A stretch of DNA of 64,000 bases, from assembly GCA_964030785.1 (NCBI GenBank), contig OZ034971.1, forward strand, positions 32,587,304-32,651,303, read 5' to 3'. Made by a program: the position numbers and the translations under genes. Origin of the DNA: Siderastrea siderea (lineage: Eukaryota > Cnidaria > Anthozoa > Scleractinia > Rhizangiidae). Below the pieces are notes generated by a model. It was not told the DNA's origin and did no database searches. It saw nothing but the letters and a program-made list of their open reading frames with translations. Of this stretch, positions 31,277 to 41,335 are shown in pieces. Numbering within the stretch: position 1 is the first letter of the stretch; every line of letters starts with the position of its first letter.

Positions 31277-32624
31277 ACATTTTCCTCTTTTTCTCTCTCA
31301 GTCCAGACGACCCAGAATTTGGAGACCGGCTGTCCCATGTCCGCAATGTGCCTATCTCAACGATGATTCGTTTAACTTTTGTCAGAGGTGTGGATTTAGA
31401 AGAGATCTAGTTGTGTTGGATAATGCCCAAGACCTGGTAAAAATCGACCTTAAAGATATTGAAGACCGTATTTCGGAACTCAAGGAGATCAGGTCCAACA
31501 AACCGTATGAGAAACAAAAGTCCTCTACTCACCGGGAGCTGGTTAGATTTCTGGCATCTTTACCCACTCCCAAGTCTCTCTCCTCTGCCTCCCCTGGGGA
31601 CATCCAGAAATTCCTCGTTTGGAAGGACAAGTCAGGCCGAACAAAAGTCCATCAGATGTCATGTCCACAAGCGGGCCAAACTCAACCTTCCTCTTGTAGT
31701 TGCCCTACGAGGTTAGCTGCCGGTACGGTCGACAGCCTGTTGGGAAAGCTCAGGGCCATCTTTGCTGAAGCTGGACTCGGGGGAGAATGGGATGACAGGT
31801 TGGGAATTGGAAACCCTGTTTCCCATCCATCTATTAAGAAGTATTTGAAATTAATTAAGAAAGAACAGGCTAAAGCCAGAGTTTGCCCAAAGAAGGCTGT
31901 ACCTTTGTTTCTTAAAAAACTTCAAATTATAGCTCAGTTTATTCTCGCTCAACTTCAAAGCCCACGGATCTCCCCTATTTCCCTGTATATTTTTAGTCGA
32001 GATCTTTGTTTTTTCACTACCGACTTTTTCTCGGGAGACCACTCTTCCGATTTGGGTAGGGTCCTGTCCAGAGAGGTTTTATATTTTCCCTATTCCTCTG
32101 GGATATTATTTAACCATACGTTTGGGAAAACTTTGACAGGGGATTCGGTTAACACGTTTGCAGTGCATCGCTGCGACAATCTAGTTGTGTGCCCAGTCAA
32201 GAATTTTGAGCGTTATATTGCAGTCGCTAAGTTAATTAAAATCAACCTAGCTCAGGGTTTTTTATTTCGTGTTACTAAAGATAATAATGTTACCCGGGAA
32301 CCTTTTATTGGTTCTGCAGTTCATGGTCGCCTAAAGTTCTATCTAGACCAAATTCAAGCCAATGATGGAGAAACCCCTCACAGCTCTCGTAGTGGCTGCT
32401 CCATAACGCTTTCTCTGCTCGGAGCCTCCAAGGAAGCAGTTGCTAACCATGTCAGTTGGGCTAGTACGAAGATGGTTGACCACTATAATGACCTCCGGAA
32501 CATATTACGCCCTAATGCGCCAGCTGCGTTACTCTCTGCGGAAGCTTCTGGCTCTTCATGCAATGTTGCTATGGTTTACGAGTCCTTTGCGGATATTTCT
32601 GCTTTTAAGCCAGTTTTTCCATAG
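31266..32624 (+). CDS. DIRS tyrosine recombinase
   Basis: An uninterrupted frame overlapping the RT end by a few bases. It has no ATG at its start; a strong acceptor (tttctctctcag) at 31301 suggests a spliced start. It begins with a zinc-ribbon-like C-x2-C...C-x2-C (CPQCAYLNDDSFNFCQRC). A core-binding helical region follows, then the catalytic domain: Arg in SSDLGRVLSREV, H-x-x-R in TPHSSRSGCSITLSLLG, His/Trp in ANHVSWASTKMVDHY and the nucleophilic Tyr in that last motif. The R-H-R-(H/W)-Y set is the tyrosine-recombinase signature. It would insert the circular DNA without a target duplication. All key residues are intact. Confidence 0.88.
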   Translation: MESRHFPLFLSQSRRPRIWRPAVPCPQCAYLNDDSFNFCQRCGFRRDLVVLDNAQDLVKIDLKDIEDRISELKEIRSNKPYEKQKSSTHRELVRFLASLPTPKSLSSASPGDIQKFLVWKDKSGRTKVHQMSCPQAGQTQPSSCSCPTRLAAGTVDSLLGKLRAIFAEAGLGGEWDDRLGIGNPVSHPSIKKYLKLIKKEQAKARVCPKKAVPLFLKKLQIIAQFILAQLQSPRISPISLYIFSRDLCFFTTDFFSGDHSSDLGRVLSREVLYFPYSSGILFNHTFGKTLTGDSVNTFAVHRCDNLVVCPVKNFERYIAVAKLIKINLAQGFLFRVTKDNNVTREPFIGSAVHGRLKFYLDQIQANDGETPHSSRSGCSITLSLLGASKEAVANHVSWASTKMVDHYNDLRNILRPNAPAALLSAEASGSSCNVAMVYESFADISAFKPVFP

Positions 32625-32816
32625 AGCTTTTTCTTTTTTTTTTTTTTTTTCTCTGTAATGCTTAAACTTTGTTCTAGATTTTAGACTTGTTAGCTTCTGT
32701 AAGTTTCTGGCCTATTTTTTAGTATCATTTGAGTTTTGGGAGGAATGTACGTTCAGAGTTTATGGGATCATAGATTTTATATTCATATGGAGTTTCCAGG
32801 AGACTCTCCGCCGTAG

Positions 32817-32885
32817 GGCTGAGTCTCTCATATCTTATCTAGTCTAAGGCATTGTTTGCGGACAGCCCCGGAGAGAATATATTAC
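32817..32885 (+). repeat. B1 split direct repeat
   Basis: About 69 bp (ctgagtctctcatatc ... ggagagaatatattac), repeated at 33136-33204. It abuts A2, and the B1-A2 junction forms a palindrome (AGCCCCGGAGAGAATA against TATTCTCTCTAGGGGCT). Confidence 0.88.
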
Positions 32886-33068
32886 TATTCTCTCTAGGGG
32901 CTCCGCACAAAAAAGCCTTAAAACGCTGATTACGTAACCCTGGCATGCTGCGTTCAGTCCGTGGCAATCCATCACATGTCTCATTAGTATGGGGCTCTTA
33001 TATAAGGCCACTCCCTTGTCGCGATAGCTCATTCAGTCTTTTCGGTGTTTCGAATGCTTCTTTTCGCG
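32886..33068 (+). repeat. A2 split direct repeat
   Basis: 183 bp, near-identical to A1. It is followed by a GC-rich 67-bp spacer (33069-33135) before B2. Confidence 0.92.
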
Positions 33069-33135
33069 TCCCGCCCACCTCCCCGCAGCGATGAACCGGC
33101 ACTCCACCAGGAGCTCCCCGCTCCTGGCCGCCTTA

Positions 33136-33204
33136 GGCTGAGTCTCTCATATCTTATCTAGTCTAAGGCATTGTTTGCGGACAGCCCCGGAGAGAATATA
33201 TTAC
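33136..33204 (+). repeat. B2 split direct repeat
   Basis: Near-identical to B1. Its end (gaatatattact) marks the 3' boundary of the element; the host intron resumes with gttagcacag. Confidence 0.85.
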
Positions 33205-33464
33205 TGTTAGCACAGTTATTAAGTAGAATTAGAAAAGGTCACCACGCTCATAAAAACAATTCTCCAAAATATACTCCTTAACCCAATGCTAATGCTTTTT
33301 GTATTAACAGGAAACACTTGGCAGTCAAATCAACGAAAGTGCTAAATTTTCACCAGACACCGGGTTGGTATACAAAGCCTTGGAAGACACCTTGCAGTCC
33401 ATAAATGTCAAGAGGCAAGCATACCACAGCCATAGTTTTGTTGGAAACCACATTGACATCTGTC

Positions 33465-33468
33465 TTAA
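33465..33468. repeat. TTAA target duplication, left copy, overlapping exon end
   Basis: TTAA at 33465-33468 lies within the last codons of the exon (ATC TGT CTT AAG). Its partner is at 34115-34118. Confidence 0.75.
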
Positions 33469-34114
33469 GGTGATCCCCTTGAATTGCAAGGCGCATCCTT
33501 TCTGCGCATCATTTTTTGCGTGATTAGCACGCGCACAAGCGCGTTCACCTTCGGAACTTGATAGGTTTTCTATGAAAGCTGAGCAGTTCAGAGAAATAAC
33601 TGGTTGTTTTCTCCTAAACGAGCTCTGTGACCCCTATTTTTTGAAACACAAATTCAAATGGCACACAGTCAAGCACAATATATCGCGATTTCAAGAAAAG
33701 TTAAAAATTCTGCTTTGAGGTATTTTTATTTTAAAGGCGAAAAGAGTACGTCTTTAGGTACAGCAGGGTATGCACGCATGCGCAAAATTCTTTAATTTTT
33801 TTCATATCTTTGATCTTTTTTCAACTAAAACAGTATAGAATACAAGATAAATGTCTATTCTGATCAACTGCTCCAATATTTCAATACAAGCAATGACTTT
33901 TTAAGGCAATTATAGTTCTTATTTCTGATTACTAGGGTTTCTCAGGAAAACCTTGCGGGTTGTATAGTTGCTATCGATGGCTCTCCATGTTGTGCCAAAA
34001 CAAGCTCAGTGACCCCAAATTTTTAATGCATTTTTGAAATGTACTTAATATAATTACCGATTGGACCAAGTCTTAGAAAATTTTAAATATTCCTTCTATT
34101 TCGAAGGAATCACC
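33469..34114. mobile_element. 646-bp TTAA-flanked MITE inserted at an exon-intron junction
   Basis: It begins GGTGATCCCCTTGAA and ends TTCGAAGGAATCACC; the ends pair at 12 of 15 positions and are flanked by TTAA on both sides. No coding capacity. The left TTAA is the end of a RAG1-like exon, so the current donor (G|GTGATC) is supplied by the element, while the ancestral donor (AAG|GTAAAT) lies after the right TTAA at about 34119. Family probably piggyBac- or Kolobok-like, from the TTAA preference only. Confidence 0.72.
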
Positions 34115-34799
34115 TTAAGGTAAATTTTGTAAATAGAAACAAAACTTGACTTTATATACTAACTTAATAACAAAATGGCATGATGCAAGACCATTTTATC
34201 CTCATTAGGAGTCAAGCATTCAAAAAACTACAAGAACTGTTGTGGACAAGACAAGTGAGCAGTGTCCTGGCCTTACCGAAGAGGCAAAGTCAATTGAGCA
34301 CAAGCTCCACACACTGTTCACTCTTTTTGCCAAATGCCATTTCAGATACAATGCCAGTGCTCCGATGACGGATGAAGAAATCACCACCTTAGGTAATGAA
34401 AATTATGATTAAATAGTGATAGGGTACAAGTGGTAGGGTTATTTCATTTTCCATTTTCTTCCTTTTATTCACAGAACAGGACATCTGCACATTTGCGAAC
34501 TACTTCAGGGAACAGTTTCCTCAGGCAACCATCCCTCCAAAGCTGCACATGCTGGAGGACCATGTTTCAGCTTCATTCAGAAGCAGCATTTTCCTCTGGG
34601 CTTCTTTGGCGAACAGGGTGGAGAGTCAATTCACCATGAGTTTGTGGATTTGGCTGCCACCTTTGCTCGTGTCCATCCCGCTCCTGACCGTTTAAAGAGA
34701 ATGCTCGAGGAGCACTTTGTTGTGGTTCATCCCAAAAACAGAGAACTCATTCCGCAAAAACAGCGTCAAAATCTAAAAAGACAAAGAGAACACCTCTGA

Positions 34800-35630
34800 T
34801 TGTAAACGCTATACATGTATAGCTTGCCGTAAAAATGTAAATAAATATATAAATAGAGAAAATAAGCTTGCGCATTACAACGAATTACACAGAATTCCAA
34901 AAGTGATTTACAGTTGAATTGTCTCGAGGCGCTTAGGTGCCCTGTTTCGTGCACTTCTTACAATAAATGTGCATAACCGAATCTCTTGTGTGTTCATATC
35001 TTGCGTGTTCATCAAGACTAGCTCAATGCAAGCCGAACGAAAATTCAAACACAAGCGATGAAAAATACCAGAGGTAGCCCTCAAATATAAAACGGACATT
35101 TAAACATGGCGGCATTAACACACGCAATACCATGTCAAAAAAATATCCCAAAGCGTTGCAAAACAAAATTGTAGTAAAACACTTACCACTGATTTCGGTC
35201 CTTGAATGATATAACTTTGAAGCTATCCAGGTGGAATCGTCCAGAAAAGTTCGCTTTTCTTGCAATCTTACGGTTTTTAAAACCCTTTAGAAATTACAGC
35301 GACACGTCTTTCATTCCTTAGGTGCGAAATAAATCTCACCTTTCCCCGAATTTGAGCTAAAAACATGCGGTTTTCGATTGCTTTCCTTCAGTTCATTTCT
35401 TGTGCTGCCATATTAGCTCGTGGGATGATGAAATTCTGCCTAACAGGCTGAATTTGATTGGTTAAAAGACAAAGCATATTCTCCCCTTGAATCGTAAACA
35501 AAGATGCTGCCTCCGGTTGCTAAGGAGTTGCTAGAGAAAAAAAGGCGTGCGCTGATTTGCTTGACTGTGGGCGTAAGCAAACTAAATTTCCGCTCCGAAA
35601 GCGACGTGCCCATGGTGCCTTGCGCTTTGC
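34800..35630. other. No gene recognised
   Basis: Downstream of the RAG1-like gene. A possible plus-strand start at 35504 reads MLPPVAKELLEKKRRALICL but leads nowhere I can identify. It may be the first exon of the decayed polymerase gene that follows. Confidence 0.35.
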
Positions 35631-35639
35631 TTGTTTTTG

Positions 35640-36180
35640 CAGTTGATTGCTCTTTGTGCTTGTTCAAATGCGAAGGCCCGTGAGAAGGCAGTCAGTGATC
35701 TATGCTGTGCCAGAGACCCTTCTCACTGCCAAGGCCAGAGTGGACCAACATCCTCAATGATAACGTTTTCGATGCAGGCATGTGATTTAAATGGTGGAGG
35801 CATCGTTTTTGAAGCAGACATGTCTTTGGATCCCTGTAGGTACCAAGATTCATGGTTCCATCCCTGGTAGAGTACCAGATTCTGTTGGTGGATGCCAACC
35901 AAGCATACTAGATCACCATGTTTGGTCCTCCCAGTGAGAAGCAATTGATCTTGCTCCACCAGGACAAGCATTATGCTGTCACCACCAAACTGCTGTTTTC
36001 TTGGCCTGTAGCTACGTGTCTGCCCACTGTTCCACACCTCACAATGACGATGGAAAAACTCCATTGCCTGGCTTTTTGTCCCACAAAGAGCTGCGAAAGC
36101 GTGGCACAAATGCTGGTCAAGTTTATGCCCATGTAAAGTGGACTCATGAGTTTGTCTCATTAAAACGGACACATTACATC
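35640..36180 (+). pseudogene. Fragment upstream of a family B DNA polymerase (Polinton-like), decayed
   Basis: The plus strand, in shifting frames, encodes VPSLVEYQILLVDANQAY, then TMFGPPSEKQLILLHQDKHY and AVTTKLLFSW; a neighbouring frame holds CSYVSAHCSTPHNDDGKTPL. I recall this arrangement (an LY/LLH...HYDVIT segment followed by a Cys/His knuckle) preceding the exonuclease domain of DNA_pol_B_2-type proteins in invertebrate Polinton-like elements. Several stops and frameshifts are present, so no protein is made. The long minus-strand frame over the same bases (35723-36172) is a shadow. Assignment is from remembered family patterns and is moderate. Confidence 0.45.
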
Positions 36181-36589
36181 TTTTGAAATATAGCTTATAA
36201 CAAATGTTTAAAGATTGACATATAATATTGCGTTACCTCCACACTTCCTGCTTCAACCAGAATATGGTGCAAACTTAAGAGTTGATTTGAAGTTGATCAT
36301 ATCTTCTTCATAGGATTGGTGGCCTAGTCTTTTAATTGTACATTTTATCCCTAAAAGTGAGAAAACAGGGAAAGATGAGCAAAAACAAAAGATTAGTCAA
36401 GTAGCTTTAACTTTGTGGGAGGCATCCTCTTTTTAGGTCCACACCTACCACGTCCTTAACCTTTTTAAGGGGTATGTGAACTGTCCACCAACACGTGAAA
36501 ATGGCTACCCACCAATATTTCATCAAGAGGTTAAAAATGCCCCAACAACACGAGGAACAGAGGGAAAATAAAACATTGACGTCAGAAAG

Positions 36590-37150
36590 GACCACAAGCC
36601 AAACGTGGTGCAGGCACTGGTCTGCAAATGCTGTTTGCCAATGAAGATAGCAGTGACAACAACAAGGACAATGAGTATGACCCACCACCTTCACATGTGC
36701 TCTTTGATATCGAAGCCCAACAAGACATGCAGCTTCATGTAGCCAATCTTGTGGTGGCTGCAACGGAACATGACAACAGACCCCTGCATTTTCTCGGGGA
36801 GCATTGCATTTGAGATTTTCTCAAATAGTTGGACACCCTTATATAACCAAGAATGACACACAACTTCCCACAGTTCTGGCGCACAATTTCCAAGGGTACA
36901 GTGGGTACTTCCTGATGAATGAGTACCATCGTCAAAAGCTTGTCATCAAACAAATCTACAACGGGGCCAAACTTGTGCCATATGCTTTATCAGATCTGCT
37001 TTATCATCTTGATGTCCTTCTTCCAGATGTCACTGTCTGTATTCCCCAAAACCTTGGGGATCAAGGAACTGAAAAAAAGGGATTTTCCTCACTTGTTGAA
37101 CACCTCTGAGCATTAAGACTACTTGGGGCCCGTGCCAGCCTTGGATTATG
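36590..37150 (+). pseudogene. Family B DNA polymerase exonuclease-domain fragment (Polinton-like)
   Basis: Plus-strand frames encode PPPSHVLFDIEAQQDM, which matches an Exo I-like DIE motif (FDIEA), then LPTVLAHNFQGYSGYFLMNE, resembling the Exo II motif (HN-x-x-G-x-D in intact families; here the Asp position reads Ser). YHLDVLLPDVTVCIPQNLG and, in another frame, LKKRDFPHLLNTSEH correspond to the segment before Exo III. The polymerase domain proper is absent. The fragment ends where a Myb/SANT fragment begins, near 37160. Several frame changes make it non-functional. The source would be a Polinton/Maverick or related polB-carrying element. Confidence 0.55.
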
Positions 37151-37159
37151 ATTATTACA

Positions 37160-37460
37160 CATTCATACATTACTCAAGCGCCTCCCATGACACTCTGTCG
37201 CCGACTACATTTGGAGAGAAAAGTCAGCTCGAGAGCCAGCTTGGGAAAAAGTATAATAAGTTGCCAAACGACCAGCAGTGCTGTTTGGTCCAGTCCTGCA
37301 CACAAAGTAAGGCAAAATCAATAGCAAAGATTCTCATGTTGCATGGCAAGACATTGATCAAATTGCAGTTTCCAAAAAACAAGACTGAGAAATAAAGTAC
37401 TTGGTCAATGCCTTAAGAAAAAGAATGAATGGAATAAAATTCGGACCAGCGGCAACTAAA
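37160..37460 (+). pseudogene. Myb/SANT-like domain fragment, copy 2
   Basis: Begins abruptly after polymerase-like sequence (PVPALDYDYYTF). It continues HYSSASHDTLSPTTFGEK, SQLESQLGKKYNKLPNDQQC and CLVQSC. At the nucleotide level it clearly parallels 48740-48990 and, more distantly, the Myb/SANT exon at 2883-3290 (KYDKWTNEQQKYLVQLW). The key first Trp has become Leu (KYNKLPNDQQ). Coding stops by 37395, and the following bases keep only traces of the domain (KYLVNAL). It is a dead copy. Confidence 0.5.
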
Positions 37461-37796
37461 GGAAAGGCCAAAGGAGCAATTATGTACCTGTAAAGAACTT
37501 AATGCTAAGGATGATGATGATAAACGATGAAACAATGATAACCATGGACAGGATGAACAGGGAACAAGGAAAACCTGTTTATGTAATAGAGAAATTTTGC
37601 TTTCATTTTATACCTTTCTCTCCCACTTTCTTCGCTCATACTGTTTTCCGTTTTTGAAATTTCTGCCTCTTGGGAGCAAAATGGGTAAAACACATTATTA
37701 TGGGCTTTACTTTTACGCAGTTTCAGTTAATTTAGGTGAAATGGAATATGTCATATTATTCTTGTAATTTATCGTATTTTTGCACTTGGATAAACA

Positions 37797-38030
37797 CTGT
37801 ACAGTTAACACTACAGTGCAATCTCAAAACATGTACTGTTGGGAAAACAGAACAACGTAAGATACCAGAAGTTTGAATTCTTGGAGGTCAAAGTAAAATA
37901 TGGATTGAAGCAACTCAGGGAAAACTGCATTTACCACAAGGGAAGGACAAGTTTCGGTTTATGATCAGAGTATTAGTGAGCAAGATTCTACTGTGGTAGT
38001 TACAGTATATACTCAGGGTCTCAAAATAAC
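37797..38030 (+). repeat. Repeat X, copy 1 (adjacent to satellite)
   Basis: About 235 bp directly before the satellite, repeated in the same orientation at about 45836-46060. Shared landmarks include CTGTTGG...ACA(A)AACA, GACAAGTTTCGGTTTATG versus TACAAGTTTCCGTTTACG, and AGCAAGATTCTACT versus AACAAGATTCTACT. Confidence 0.75.
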
Positions 38031-39703
38031 GCATTGCCATCTTTGGAGAAAGAAGGGGGCAAAATGAATCAGCTTCTCAAGGCAAATTAATGGGATCACT
38101 GTCTGCTTTCATATAACCTACTACGATCTTTGGATAAAGAAGGGAGCAAAATGAATCGGCTTCGTAAGGCAAATTAATGGGATCACTGTCTGCTTTTATA
38201 TGACTTACTGCAATCCTTGGAGAAAGAAGCATGCAAAATGAATCTGCTTCTGAAGGTATTAATTAATTAATTAATTAATTAATCGGTTTAGTGCCTGCTT
38301 TTATAAAACTTACTGCGATCTTTGGAGAAAGATGGAGCAAAACAAATGAATCGGCTTCTTAAGGAAAATTAATTGGTTCACCGTCTGCTTTTATATAACT
38401 TACAGCGATCTTCGGAGAACGAAGATTGCAAAATATATCGACTTCTTAAAGTATTAATCAGTGGGTTCCCTGTCTGCTTTTATATAACTTACTGCAATCT
38501 TTGGAGAAAGAAGGATGCAAAATGAATCAGCTTCTTAAGGCAAATTAATGGGAACACTGTCTGCTTTTATATAACTTACGCCGAACTTTGGAGAAAGAAA
38601 GGAGCAAAATGAATCAGCTCCTTAAGACAAATTAATGGGATCACTGTTTGCTTTCAAACATTAAAGTTACTGCGATTGTTGGAGAAAGAAGGATGCAAAA
38701 TGAATCGGCTTCTTAAGGTATTAATTAATTGGTTCACTGCCTGCTTTTAGATGACTTCCTGCGATCTTTGGAGAAAGAAGGGGGCAAAATGAATCAGCTT
38801 CTCAAGGCAAATTAATGGGATCACTGTCTGCTTTCATATAACCTACTACGATCTTTGGATAAGGAAGGGAGCAAAATGAATCGGCTTCGTAAGGCAAATT
38901 AATGGGATCACTGTCTGCTTTTATATGACTTACTGCAATCCTTGGAGAAAGAAGAATACAAAATGAAGCTGCTTCTGAAGGTATTAATTAATTAATTAAT
39001 CGGTTTAGTGCCCGCTATTATATAACTTACTGCGAACTTTGGAGAAAGAAGGGAGCAAAACGAATGAATCAGCTTCTTAAGGTAAATTAATTGGCTCACC
39101 ATCTGCTTTTATATAACTTACAGCCATCTTCGGAGAACGAAGGTTGCAAAATATATCGACTTCTTAAAGTATCAATTAATGGGTTCACTGTCTGCTTTTA
39201 TATAACTTACTGCGATCTTTGGAGAAAGAAGGATGCAAAATGAATCAGCTTCTTAAGGCAAATTAATGGGAACACTGTCTGCTTTTATATAACTTACTGC
39301 GATTGTTGGAGAAAGAAGAATGCAAAATGAATCGGCTTCTTAAGGTATTAATTAATCGGTTCACTGCCTGCTTTTATATAACTTACGCCGAACTTTGGAG
39401 AAAGAAAGGAGCAAAATGAATCAGCTTCTTAAGGCAAATTAATGGGATCACTGTCTGCTTTCATATATTAAAGTTACTGCGATTGTTGGAGAAAGAAGGA
39501 TGCAAAATGAATCGGCTTCTTAAGGTATTAATTAATCGGTTCACTGCCTGGTTTTATATAATTTACTGCAGTCTTTGCAGAAAGAAGGGAGCAAAATGAT
39601 TCAGCTTCTTAAGGCAAATTAATGGGATCACTGTCTCCTTTTACATAACTTACTGCGATCTTTGGAGAAAGCAGGATGCAAAATGAATCGGCTTCTTAAG
39701 GCA
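38030..39703 (+). repeat. ~87-bp satellite array, left block (~19 copies)
   Basis: The monomer runs from gaatcggcttcttaagg through attaatgggatcactgtctg, cttttatataacttactgcg and atctttggagaaagaaggatgc. Copies differ by substitutions and by short ATTA insertions (for example seven tandem ATTA units near 38260). A near-identical block at about 38041 recurs at 38766, a ~725-bp higher-order period. The array is cut at 39704 by the Ty3 element and resumes at 45375. Confidence 0.92.
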
Positions 39704-39704
39704 C

Positions 39705-40252
39705 TGTAGTAGAGTTACCCAAAGCGTGACAAAGCGTGACATAACAATTTTAGGTAACATTGATTGCGTGATTGTAATCGGAAATATGATCTTTGTTTGA
39801 CCTATCACTTGTTAAAGTAAGCATGCAAACACATTAGTACCTATTCTAAGTATGTGTCGCGTGGAATATCAAAATGTAGATCGTGTTTTTTCCGTCTCAA
39901 AACATGTAGGAAGACTAGTTCCTTCTAGTTCCAAGTTTCAGCGCAGGATTCTGCTCACATAACCGCCTAGTTCCGCAGGATTTACGCAAGTCTTCATCCA
40001 TATCTCTGTAGTTGCAGTTATGTCATAATTAAGTTGTTTATCCCAAAGAAACTCCATTTATCTTCTATATTTTTCTAGCACGTATTAGTTAGCTACCACC
40101 ATGTATATGAGAACGTTGATCCAAGCAATAAAGTTGATTGTGCAGCAGTTGACTGTGTCTCACTCCACGAGCGTGCTCCCGATAAGCTAAAAGCCAGCCC
40201 AAGCATTGCAACAGTTCAACGCTAACCAACCCTCGCTGTGTTTTTCACTACA
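39705..40252 (+). repeat. 5' LTR of Ty3 element
   Basis: 548 bp from TGTAGTAGAGTTACCC to TTTTTCACTACA. It matches the 3' LTR with many substitutions and small indels (for example AGCGTG versus AGTGTG near the start). TG...CA termini are intact on this copy. No clear tRNA primer site was recognised just downstream. Confidence 0.88.
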
Positions 40253-40532
40253 CTAGTGGGAGCGGCGCGATAAAACCCAAGTCTTCTTGGAGTTCGAAGT
40301 TTGGAAAAGAAGCCACAAGGATCAGCAAGTTCGGCAATCCTTGGAGATAAGTAGTAGCCTTTTATTGGTTTAGTTGTTGGGATAGCTGTTGTCGCAATTG
40401 AGTTTGCGGGATATTTGCTGGGGAAATTTGCGGTTTATCAAATTGCACTTGGTTTCTAGTTGCTGTAGTTTATGTTAGGTGTAAACTGTGGTTACTGAAA
40501 GTGCAAATAGCACCCCTTCCACTTCAGGCGCT

Positions 40533-41335
40533 ATGGCTACACTGTCACAAAACAGGCCCATAGTTATGCCCGAATCGTTCGCGGCCCTCGAAAGCGATGA
40601 GTGGGATTAGTGGGTCACACATTCTGAAGATTGTGCGGTAATAAATGCTTGAAACGCCAAACGGAAAGCTCAGTTTCTTGCAGTCGATATGCAGGGAGCA
40701 GCTCTGCTCCAGTTACAGCATATTTTGGCGGAAGTACGGGTTAATTACGACAATCTTAAAATATCGCTTTGGGAGAAATTTGTCCCCCAAGAATGTGTCA
40801 AGCTTCACAAGGCCGAGTTTCGGTGCAGCATCAAGAAAAGGATGAGAAGCTAACCGATTTATCAGGCTCCTTGTGAAGGACGGTCAGAAGAGCTTATCCT
40901 GAAGCCGCAGACGGGTACAGGATAGTCTCACAAAAGACCAATTTATTGATGAGTTGGAGGATCGGGAAATGCGGGTTGAAGCTTCGGGAATCTGGACAAA
41001 AAGCGCTCGATGAAGCAGTCACTCGTGCTTTGCAAATCAAGGCGATGGACGAGGCCGAGTCGCGACGTACCAAAGGTCGGTCGGTTAGAGTTGTGCAGGA
41101 GCCACCGCCGGAGGACAAGAACAAACCTCAAAGGGGAACGAGCAGAAACAAAACGGTCAGGGACTGGGACCGAACACGAGTCGCACAAGGGATCTTCGGT
41201 TCCGGCTTTGTTTCAAGTGCCATAAAAAGGGCCATTTTATGGCAGATTGTAAACAAGCACTGTCAGGAAACAGGTTGCGATCAAGGCTGTGGGTTGAGCG
41301 TCGGTCGGGAAATGCGAAGAGAGCCCAAAAATTAA
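40533..41335 (+). pseudogene. Ty3 gag with CCHC knuckle, broken
   Basis: ATG at 40533 (MATLSQNRPIVMPESFAALE) runs into a stop within 25 codons. Gag-like coding continues in several frames: FLAVDMQGAALLQLQ, LHKAEFRCSIKKRDEKLTDL, then DEAVTRALQIKAMDEAES and a basic linker. Around 41206-41256 it encodes LCFKCHKKGHFMADCK, one CCHC knuckle. Gag assembles the particle and binds RNA; this copy has at least three frame breaks. Position right after the 5' LTR and before the protease supports the assignment. Confidence 0.7.

Larger units (their letters stand above)
26685..33204 (+). mobile_element. DIRS/PAT-like tyrosine-recombinase retrotransposon, ~6.5 kb
   Basis: Layout A1 (26685-26867) - gag-like ORF1 - RT/RNase H - tyrosine recombinase - B1 (32817-32885) - A2 (32886-33068) - B2 (33136-33204). 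A1 and A2 (183 bp each) differ at only a handful of positions, and the B copies are nearly identical. Split direct repeats of this kind characterise PAT/Ngaro-type elements of the DIRS order, which insert through a tyrosine recombinase and make no target duplication. All three coding regions are open, so the element may be intact and young. It sits in an intron of the RAG1-like gene in the same orientation. It brings its own TATA box and a large repeat-filled intron. Confidence 0.88.
33311..34799 (+). pseudogene. RAG1-like gene, last three exons (core, C-terminal part)
   Basis: Exons 33311-33469, 34209-34392 and 34475-34799. They encode KFSPDTGLVYKALEDTLQSI and HSHSFVGNHIDICLK; EHKLHTLFTLFAKCHFRYN and APMTDEEITTL; then EQDICTFANYFREQFPQATI and PPKLHMLEDHVSA. 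A frameshift near 34570 leads to FPLGFFGEQGGESIHHEF, AATFARVHPAPDRLKRML and HPKNRELIPQ, ending at TGA 34797-34799. The Glu in GEQGGESIHHEF is the candidate third catalytic residue after the Asp residues of exons 4-5 (25384-25826). The gene continues in phase past the DIRS insertion (the exon ending 26575 joins 33311). A small TTAA element sits exactly at the end of the first of these exons. Confidence 0.62.

Noticed and set aside
35723..36172. 149-residue minus-strand open frame
   Set aside because: It is antisense to decayed polymerase-like coding on the plus strand, shows no domain and has no splice support; a shadow frame.
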